A program made the translations under genes and the position numbers. A stretch of 13,080 nucleotides of DNA from CAYVQU01 sp964453155 (GTDB lineage Bacteria > Chloroflexota > Anaerolineae > Anaerolineales > UBA11858): NCBI GenBank assembly GCA_964453155.1, contig CAYVQU010000153.1:1-13080 (forward strand). Reading direction: 5' to 3'. Positions 8,205 to 13,080 of this stretch are shown one piece after another; the first letter of the stretch is position 1; each line of letters begins with the position of its first letter. The notes under the pieces were generated by a model, which had not been told where the DNA came from, made no database searches, and saw only the letters and a list, made by a program, of their open reading frames with translations.

Positions 8205-8456
8205 ATGAAAAGCCCTATAGAACACTGGTAAGTGAGTCTTTGACAAGTAGCATCCCTTTTTGCTGTTTGATAAATTACTCTGAAAATCACTATAAGTCGG
8301 ATGCTAAACCACTCAACTCTCTGCAAAAAATCCCTTGAGGGCGGGTCAGTTTTTAGCCCAGCAGAGAACGTAAAGAACGCGGAGATAAGCATAAACTCTG
8401 CGCTCTCCGCGTTCTTTACGTTCTCTGCGGTTATCGTCTTAAACGCTAAATTAAAT
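8205..8456. other. Convergent intergenic gap between MFS gene and livM
   Basis: This 252-base gap lies between two genes that point toward each other. It contains one striking perfect inverted repeat at 8361-8428, listed separately. The remaining sequence shows no coding frame with credible composition and no T-tract terminator that I can defend. Confidence 0.6.
8361..8428. repeat. Perfect 25-base inverted repeat (element E1)
   Basis: Bases 8361-8385 and 8404-8428 are exact reverse complements, separated by an 18-base loop. The right half reads as consecutive degenerate 9-base units near TTCTCTGCG (8403-8411, 8412-8420, 8421-8429), preceded by a shorter related unit at 8396-8402. RNA from either strand would fold into a long stem, so it may stop or protect both convergent transcripts, but no U-run follows on either side. 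Such palindromes are usually dispersed genome-wide families; that is inference here. Confidence 0.85.
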
Positions 8457-9527
8457 TTACTTCTTCACCAACCCAACCAACCTTTGCCACCCCGCTTTGA
8501 TCTCCAACTTCCGCATTTGCCAGGTGCCGACGATGCCGTAAGGCAGGAAGAGCACCAGCAGGATGTAGACCAGCCCAATGATGACTTGGGAGGCCCCGCC
8601 GAACCATTTTTCTAGGAAGAAGGACAGCAGGCGGAAGACAAAAGCCCCGATAATGGCCCCGTTGAGGGTGCCAATCCCGCCGATCAGGATGATCAGCAGG
8701 GCCGCTATCGTGAAATGGGAACTGGCGATCCCGGGTCGGATGATGGGGGCAAAGATGCTGTGAAGGGATCCGGCAAAAGTGGCGGTGATGCCCGCAATGA
8801 TCAGGGCCACCAGTTTGAAATAGAAGGTGTTGTAGCCCAACATCGTGGCCCGGTCTTCGTTCTCCCGGATGGCGACGCAGACCCGGCCCGTGGGGGAATC
8901 GACGAAGCGTTTATAGAAGAAATAGACCAGGAACATCAGGATCATCGCGATATAGTAGAACCGCATCCGGTGGCTGATGGGGTTGAGAAAATCAGGTGGG
9001 TCCACCCCCTGCAAGCCGATCTCGGCCCCGGCATAATCCACCAACTCGCGCGATTGGATCACGATGTAAAAAACCTGGGCGATCCCCAAGGTCACCAGGG
9101 CAAAGGTGATCCCCTTGACCCGTGGCAAAACGATGCTGAAGATCAGGGCCATCACAATCCCGGCCAAGACGATGACGCCCAAAATCGGCAGGTAGGTCCA
9201 CCCGAAACTCTTCAGCAAAATGCCAGTCAGATAGGCCCCAACCCCAAAAAACATGGCGTGCCCGAAGGAGAGCAGGCCCGTGATCCCCAGGAGCAGGTCG
9301 TAGCTGATGGCGTAGATCGCCAGGATAAAGATTTCGATCAGCAGTCCCTGGTAAAACTTGGACAGTCCCGGTCGATTCGTTACCAGTTTGGTGAAGGACT
9401 GCCCGTCCAAAATAGCGATGATGAAGGGCAGCAGGCTCAGCACCCCAATCGTGATCAGCAGACCCCGGTTATCGTGGATAAATTTGCGCAAGGAGAAACC
9501 TTTGGTGGCAGTATTTGTATTTTCCAT
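8457..9527 (-). CDS. livM: Branched-chain amino-acid ABC transporter permease LivM
   Basis: This 356-residue membrane protein is one of the two permeases of a LivFGHM importer. LivM hallmarks are GLLSFGHAMFFGVGAYLTG (about 84-102), the cytoplasmic loop GRVCVAIRENEDRATMLGYN (about 214-233) that contacts the ATPases, and GGIGTLNGAIIGA (about 283-295). Some eight or nine hydrophobic segments are visible. I place the start at ATG 9527 because an AAGGAG site (9533-9538) lies 5 bases upstream. A GTG at 9533 extends the frame by two residues and overlaps the livH stop, but it abuts that AAGGAG with no spacing. The start falls 2 bases after the livH stop, so the two permeases are translationally coupled. 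Length is typical. Substrate class (branched-chain amino acid, other amino acid or amide) is not decidable. Confidence 0.93.
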   Translation of the reverse strand: MENTNTATKGFSLRKFIHDNRGLLITIGVLSLLPFIIAILDGQSFTKLVTNRPGLSKFYQGLLIEIFILAIYAISYDLLLGITGLLSFGHAMFFGVGAYLTGILLKSFGWTYLPILGVIVLAGIVMALIFSIVLPRVKGITFALVTLGIAQVFYIVIQSRELVDYAGAEIGLQGVDPPDFLNPISHRMRFYYIAMILMFLVYFFYKRFVDSPTGRVCVAIRENEDRATMLGYNTFYFKLVALIIAGITATFAGSLHSIFAPIIRPGIASSHFTIAALLIILIGGIGTLNGAIIGAFVFRLLSFFLEKWFGGASQVIIGLVYILLVLFLPYGIVGTWQMRKLEIKAGWQRLVGLVKK

Positions 9528-9529
9528 GC

Positions 9530-11143
9530 TCACTCCTTCCGGCCAAACAGCCCTTGCGGCATGGCCAGCAGAATGACGACCATCAGCAAGACGGTCAGGG
9601 CGGGGACTAAGGGCGGGGTCGGTTTGATGGGTTCAGCCAGGAACGGCAGGTTGATCCCGATCTGACCATATTTGATGATGAATTGCTGTAACAGCCCGAC
9701 GATGACGGCCCCCACCGCCGCGCCGGGATAACTGGTCAGCCCCCCGATCGCCAGGGCCACCAGCAGATTGATGAGGAGGCTGTCCCCGAGGGTGGTCGTC
9801 AGCCCGGTAGACGGTGCCCCGATGACGCCGCCCAAGGCTGCTAGCCCAATCCCGAGGGAGAACACTATCGTGAAGACCCGCCGGACGTTGATTCCCAGGG
9901 CTTCGACCATCTCGCTGTCCTGGACCCCGGCCCGGACGATCATTCCCAGGCGGGTGCGTTGGAGCAGCAACCAGACCAAAATCAGGACGGTCAACCCTAG
10001 AAGGGGGATGAAAAGTTCGTTATAGGTTCGGACCCGGCCCCCTAAAATTTCGATGGTGGAACATTTATAGGCCAGCCAATCCCCCAAACTTTGCGCCGGG
10101 CAATTCGGGCCATCTCCGGCGAAAACCGAAGGGCGGTGCATGGTGAACTCGGGCGCCCCCCAAATCTCACGGACCGATTCGATCAGAATAGAGCTGACCC
10201 CCAAGGTCAGCATTAAGACATAGATATGGTGTTCATACAGCGGCCGGATCAGCGTGGATTCGATCAGGCCACCCAGGGCTACCCCGCTCAAGACCGCGAC
10301 CAGGATCGCCAGAATGAACAACCAGGTATTGTCGATCCGGAGCAAGAATAGTGAGAGCGGGGTATTGACGGCGTACAGGATCAATCCCCCCACGACCAAC
10401 CCGCCGAATATCCAGAGCGTATTCCAGGGCAGCGGTTGATTGCTCTGAGAGGCCCCTGCCCCCGGTTTTGACATCCGGCGGTTGAAGACGAAACCGGCGG
10501 TACTAATTCCGGCCAATACGCTTCCCAGAATCAGGATAATCAACCCTAAAACCGGGGAAATCCCCTCGAATTTTTCGGGTTCGGGGAGCACCAGTTCCCC
10601 CTGGCTGGCGGCAAAGGCAAAATTGACCGGGCTGATCTCATAGGAGCCGACATCCCAACTGGTGATCGGATATCTGGGGAAGACAATTCCCAGAATGATG
10701 AGTGCCAGGAGTAGCCCGACCCAGGGCCACACCCGGACCAACTTCGCGGGAATTTTGACCTGCTCCAGAAGCCGATCCCATAACGGGAATAGCATAAACC
10801 CGGCGGCCAACAGCATAATGGGGGTGGCAGCGTCGATGGCGGTATCCGGGCGAACCGCGACTGTCCAGCCCACATAGGCCCCCACCATAAAGAGGGATCC
10901 ATGGGCCATGTTGAGGACTTCCATCAGCCCAAAGATGATGGAAAACCCGGCCGCAACCAGGAATATAATTGACCCCGTCGACAGGCCCCGCAAGATTGTG
11001 ATGACCACGTCCTGATATTGGTTTGCTCCTGTTACTGTTCGGTCTCGCATCCCATTGACGGCCACGATGAACAGCAGGAACAAAACGATCAGGGTGATCC
11101 ACAGCGTTCGATTTTTTTGAAAATTTTTACGGAATTTATCCAT
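9530..11143 (-). CDS. livH: Branched-chain amino-acid ABC transporter permease LivH, enlarged
   Basis: The 537-residue permease has the LivH core: LSTGSIIFLVAAGFSIIFGL (54-73), VLNMAHGSLFMVGAYVG (76-92), GLIESTLIRPLYEHH (292-306), the ATPase-facing RTRLGMIVRAGVQDSEMVEALGI region (396-418), and GGLTSYPGAAVGAVIVG (467-483). Normal LivH proteins are near 300 residues; here about 200 residues separate the AHG motif from GLIE, where some 40 are usual. The extra part carries hydrophobic segments near 105-121, 139-155, 197-219 and 242-260. A second, smaller extra loop at about 340-372 contains Cys348 and Cys361. The frame is intact throughout, so this is not a frameshift artefact. The start ATG has AAAGAG upstream. 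It ends 2 bases before livM and follows livF after a 186-base repeat-bearing gap. Confidence 0.9.
   Translation of the reverse strand: MDKFRKNFQKNRTLWITLIVLFLLFIVAVNGMRDRTVTGANQYQDVVITILRGLSTGSIIFLVAAGFSIIFGLMEVLNMAHGSLFMVGAYVGWTVAVRPDTAIDAATPIMLLAAGFMLFPLWDRLLEQVKIPAKLVRVWPWVGLLLALIILGIVFPRYPITSWDVGSYEISPVNFAFAASQGELVLPEPEKFEGISPVLGLIILILGSVLAGISTAGFVFNRRMSKPGAGASQSNQPLPWNTLWIFGGLVVGGLILYAVNTPLSLFLLRIDNTWLFILAILVAVLSGVALGGLIESTLIRPLYEHHIYVLMLTLGVSSILIESVREIWGAPEFTMHRPSVFAGDGPNCPAQSLGDWLAYKCSTIEILGGRVRTYNELFIPLLGLTVLILVWLLLQRTRLGMIVRAGVQDSEMVEALGINVRRVFTIVFSLGIGLAALGGVIGAPSTGLTTTLGDSLLINLLVALAIGGLTSYPGAAVGAVIVGLLQQFIIKYGQIGINLPFLAEPIKPTPPLVPALTVLLMVVILLAMPQGLFGRKE
9533..9538 (-). promoter_or_regulatory. 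Ribosome-binding site that decides the livM start
   Basis: On the minus strand these bases read AAGGAG, five bases before ATG 9527. The same bases touch the alternative GTG at 9533 directly, which is unsuitable spacing, so the ATG is preferred. The site lies inside the last codons of livH. Confidence 0.75.
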
Positions 11144-11160
11144 AAGTCACTCTTTGAATA

Positions 11161-11190
11161 GTGGAAAGTGGGTGGTGGGAAGTGGGAAGT
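11161..11190. repeat. 30-base GTGGGAA-type block upstream of livH
   Basis: This G-rich block is 28/30 identical to bases 12061-12090. It consists of four degenerate 7-base units related to GTGGGAA plus two bases. It begins 18 bases upstream of the first base of livH, the same distance as the other copy from livF. Unlike the other copy it has no clear complementary arm nearby. Confidence 0.8.
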
Positions 11191-11243
11191 TGGTTTGCAT
11201 TTTGCTCAATAACAAGAAATCGTCCACCATTACTAGATTTTCC

Positions 11244-11306
11244 TAACACCAAGACGCAAAGAATTATTTTTCCTTTGCTCCTTTGCTCCTTTGCGTCTTT
11301 GCGTTA
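11244..11306. repeat. Inverted repeat with 8-base CTTTGCGT-type units (element E2)
   Basis: Bases 11244-11261 pair with 11289-11306 at 16 of 18 positions across a 27-base loop. The right half, 11272-11303, is four tandem degenerate 8-base units of the type CCTTTGCT to TCTTTGCG. It lies in the 186-base gap between livF and livH, 23 bases from the livF stop. I recall similar CTTTGCGTCTTTGCG words as dispersed repeats in several environmental phyla, but cannot check this. Confidence 0.8.
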
Positions 11307-11329
11307 AGTTTATTGCGTTCATCAATAAT

Positions 11330-12043
11330 TCACGCGGCCTCTAAGTAACGTTTAATCGTTTCAGGGTCGTTGACGAGGTTGGCGATTTGGCCGGTTTTGG
11401 CGGAGTGGCCCTCTTCGATGATGACGTAGTCTTCGGCCAGGTTGCTGGCGACGGTGAAATTTTGCTCGACCAGCAGGACTGTGGTCTCGGCCGAGAGTTT
11501 TTGGATGGCGGCCATCATTTGTTCGATGATCACAGGAGCTAGACCTTCGGTGGGCTCGTCAATCAGGAGTAATTTATTATCGGGGACCAGGGCGCGAGCC
11601 ACGGCCAACATCTGCTGCTGCCCGCCGGAGAGATGATCGCCTTGCAGGTGGATCAGTCGCTTCAGGTCGGGGAAGAGGCTAAAGAGCAATTCCTCTTTAC
11701 GTTCTAAATCCCCTTTCTTCCGCTCGGCAATTTTCAGGTTCTCGCCGACACTCAGATCGCGGAAAATGGCCCGGTGTTCGGGTACATAGCCGATCCCCAA
11801 TCCGGCAATATCGAAACTACGCCGCCCCTGAATTTCTTCGCCATCAAAGATGACCCGGCCTTGAGAGGGGGGCGTCAACCCTAAAATTGATTTCAGCGTC
11901 GTGGTTTTCCCGGCCCCATTACGCCCCAACAGGGTCACGATCTTCCCTTTGGGCACTTTAACCGACACACCCTGCAAAATATGGAATTGCCCGATGAAGG
12001 TGTGGATGTCCTCAACTTCGAGGAGCGTTTTGTTATTTTCCAT
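11330..12043 (-). CDS. livF: Branched-chain amino-acid ABC transporter ATP-binding protein LivF
   Basis: The 237-residue protein is one of two cytoplasmic ATPases that drive the importer. It shows Walker A GRNGAGKT (40-47), the LivF-type loop YVPEHRAIF (86-94) in place of a Gln-containing Q-loop, the ABC signature LSGGQ (138-142), Walker B LLLIDEP (158-164) and LLVEQN (190-195), where Gln194 replaces the switch His as in other LivF proteins. Length is standard. The ATG has GGAG 5 bases upstream, and a repeat element starts directly before that site. It follows livG with an 85-base gap and precedes livH with a 186-base gap; both gaps hold repeats, which is loose for a liv operon. Confidence 0.95.
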   Translation of the reverse strand: MENNKTLLEVEDIHTFIGQFHILQGVSVKVPKGKIVTLLGRNGAGKTTTLKSILGLTPPSQGRVIFDGEEIQGRRSFDIAGLGIGYVPEHRAIFRDLSVGENLKIAERKKGDLERKEELLFSLFPDLKRLIHLQGDHLSGGQQQMLAVARALVPDNKLLLIDEPTEGLAPVIIEQMMAAIQKLSAETTVLLVEQNFTVASNLAEDYVIIEEGHSAKTGQIANLVNDPETIKRYLEAA

Positions 12044-12060
12044 ACGAACTCCGTTGGAGA

Positions 12061-12128
12061 GTGGGAAGTGGGTGGTGGGAAGTGGGAGGTAAACGGATTA
12101 CTTTCCACTTCCCACCTTCCACCCTCCA
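12061..12128. repeat. Imperfect inverted repeat with 7-base GTGGGAA-type units (element E3)
   Basis: The left arm, 12061-12088, is four degenerate 7-base units (GTGGGAA, GTGGGTG, GTGGGAA, GTGGGAG). The right arm from about 12101 is a C-rich complement; a 12-base core, 12074-12085, pairs exactly with 12105-12116 across a 19-base loop. The element fills the livG-livF gap, and similar C-rich sequence continues past the livG stop codon (12129-12131) to about 12137. The left arm is 28/30 identical to 11161-11190. Confidence 0.8.
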
Positions 12129-12911
12129 CTATCCACTCAAATCTCCGTAGAGCTGCCCCAAATACGCACTCTGGACGACCTCATTGGCGGCGATCTCGGA
12201 GGGGGTGCCTTCGGCCAGGACTTGACCCTGGTGCATGACGGTGATGTAGTCTGAGATGCTCATGACGACGTTCATATTGTGTTCGACCAGCATGATGGTT
12301 TTGTTGCCGGCTTGCTGAACGTCGCGAATCAGGTTGATCAGTTCGGGGACTTGTTCGGCGGCCATCCCGGCAGTGGGTTCGTCAAGCAGCAATACTTCGG
12401 GGTCCGCGGCCAGGATGATGCCCAATTCGAGTTTGCGTTGGCCACCGTGGGGGAGCGTGCGGGCCAGAGCCAGCGCATCATCTCCCAGGCTGACCAGTTT
12501 AGCGATTTCCCAGGCCCGTTCTTCGTAATCCTTGAATTTTTTATGAGATTGCAAGAACCGGAAATTGTCTTTCCCTAAAGCCTGGCAAGCCAGACGAATG
12601 TTTTCGAGGACGGTCAAATTGGGAAAGATATTGGTGATCTGGAAGGAGCGGCCGATCCCCAGGTGGGCGGTGCGGTGCAGGGGGAGTTGGGTGATGTCAT
12701 CACCTTTGTAAAATACTCTTCCCGCGGTGGGGGGCAAGTTACCGCTCAACAAGTTAAAGAATGTCGTCTTCCCGGCACCATTTGGGCCGATGATCGAATG
12801 GATAATCTTGGGTTTGACTCGAATGTCAACATCATCAACTGCGACCAGGGCCCCAAACTCCTTCCGCAGTTGTTGTGTTTCGATAATTGGGGTGTATGTC
12901 TCAGAATTCAA
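12129..12911 (-). CDS. livG: Branched-chain amino-acid ABC transporter ATP-binding protein LivG
   Basis: The 260-residue protein is the second ATPase of the importer. Motifs are Walker A GPNGAGKT (42-49), Q-loop Gln91 in GRSFQITNIF, signature LPHGGQRKLE (153-162), Walker B VLLLDEP (173-179), and the switch His211 in LVEHN. The AYLG near the C-terminus is typical of LivG. The start is uncertain: the first codon of the frame is TTG at 12911, giving a normal length, and an in-frame TAG lies nine codons upstream with no ATG or GTG between. A strong AGGAGG lies about 20 bases before the TTG, too far for standard spacing, so initiation may be unusual or at a rare codon such as ATT. The last codons and stop sit in repeat-like sequence. 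It is the first liv gene visible; a binding-protein gene may lie upstream beyond the window. Confidence 0.93.
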   Translation of the reverse strand: MNSETYTPIIETQQLRKEFGALVAVDDVDIRVKPKIIHSIIGPNGAGKTTFFNLLSGNLPPTAGRVFYKGDDITQLPLHRTAHLGIGRSFQITNIFPNLTVLENIRLACQALGKDNFRFLQSHKKFKDYEERAWEIAKLVSLGDDALALARTLPHGGQRKLELGIILAADPEVLLLDEPTAGMAAEQVPELINLIRDVQQAGNKTIMLVEHNMNVVMSISDYITVMHQGQVLAEGTPSEIAANEVVQSAYLGQLYGDLSG

Positions 12912-12955
12912 GGGAATTTTCGGGTGTGCCGCCTCCTATGAAATCGTGTGTGGAA

Positions 12956-13027
12956 TAGTTGGTGGGTTTGTTAGTTGGGTAGTTTGTTCATCAAGTGATC
13001 ACCAACCAACTATCAAACTAACAAACC
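12956..13027. repeat. Inverted repeat with 8-base TAGTTNGT-type units (element E4)
   Basis: The left half, 12956-12987, divides into four degenerate 8-base units (TAGTTGGT, GGGTTTGT, TAGTTGGG, TAGTTTGT). Bases 12965-12976 are an exact reverse complement of 13016-13027, and 12956-12963 also matches 13005-13012 in inverse orientation. It lies about 45 bases upstream of livG. The last ~50 bases of the window show no coding frame I can support. Confidence 0.75.
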
Positions 13028-13080
13028 AGCGTATCTTTTCAATGATTCGGGGGTGAAACAAAATCACACACCAACCCCAA

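Noticed and set aside
8361..8450. Classical intrinsic terminator for the convergent operons
   Set aside because: The stem is strong but neither side is followed by a run of T in the direction of transcription.
8301..8615. A 104-codon plus-strand open frame in the convergent gap
   Set aside because: Much of it is translation of the palindrome arms and of the antisense of the livM 3' end, so coding is unlikely.
8715..9665. A 316-codon plus-strand open frame across livM and the livM-livH junction
   Set aside because: Its translation is very rich in His, Gln, Asp and Gly with no recognisable domain, and it mirrors the well-supported LivM gene on the other strand.
11161..13027. Possible CRISPR array from repeated units
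   Set aside because: The units are 7-9 bases, degenerate and directly abutting, without unique spacers of regular length, and there are no cas genes.

Overview
The window reads as ordinary chromosomal DNA from a free-living bacterium. Protein style and the dense short palindromic repeats between genes suggest Chloroflexota, possibly Anaerolineae; this is an impression from family resemblance and cannot be proved here. Ten protein genes fill almost the whole window. I see no RNA gene, CRISPR array, insertion sequence or phage gene.

Left part (61-3500, minus strand): a tight three-gene operon, transcribed aroM-like gene -> hydantoinase/dihydropyrimidinase -> PLP-dependent group II amino-acid decarboxylase, with gaps of 29 and 21 bases. 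Centre (3714-8204, plus strand): a divergent operon of a Cys/Met-metabolism PLP enzyme (cystathionine gamma-synthase-like), an AIR-synthase/HypE-like protein that lacks the HypE tail, and an MFS transporter fused to a C-terminal HEAT-repeat domain. The 213-base divergent gap holds a perfect 13-base palindrome that could be an operator.

Right part (8457-12911, minus strand): a branched-chain amino-acid type ABC importer in the order livG, livF, livH, livM. The substrate-binding protein is not in the window; it may lie beyond base 13080. LivH is far longer than usual because of an extra membrane region in its first half. Taken together the window suggests uptake and turnover of amino acids or amino-acid-like cyclic amides (hydantoins or pyrimidines), but the substrate cannot be read from the sequence.

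The most unusual signal is between the genes. Every spacer longer than 5 bases around the liv genes carries an inverted-repeat element whose arms are built from about three or four degenerate units of 7, 8 or 9 bases. The four elements differ in sequence but share this design, and one 30-base block occurs twice, each time starting exactly 18 bases upstream of the first codon of a liv gene (livF and livH).
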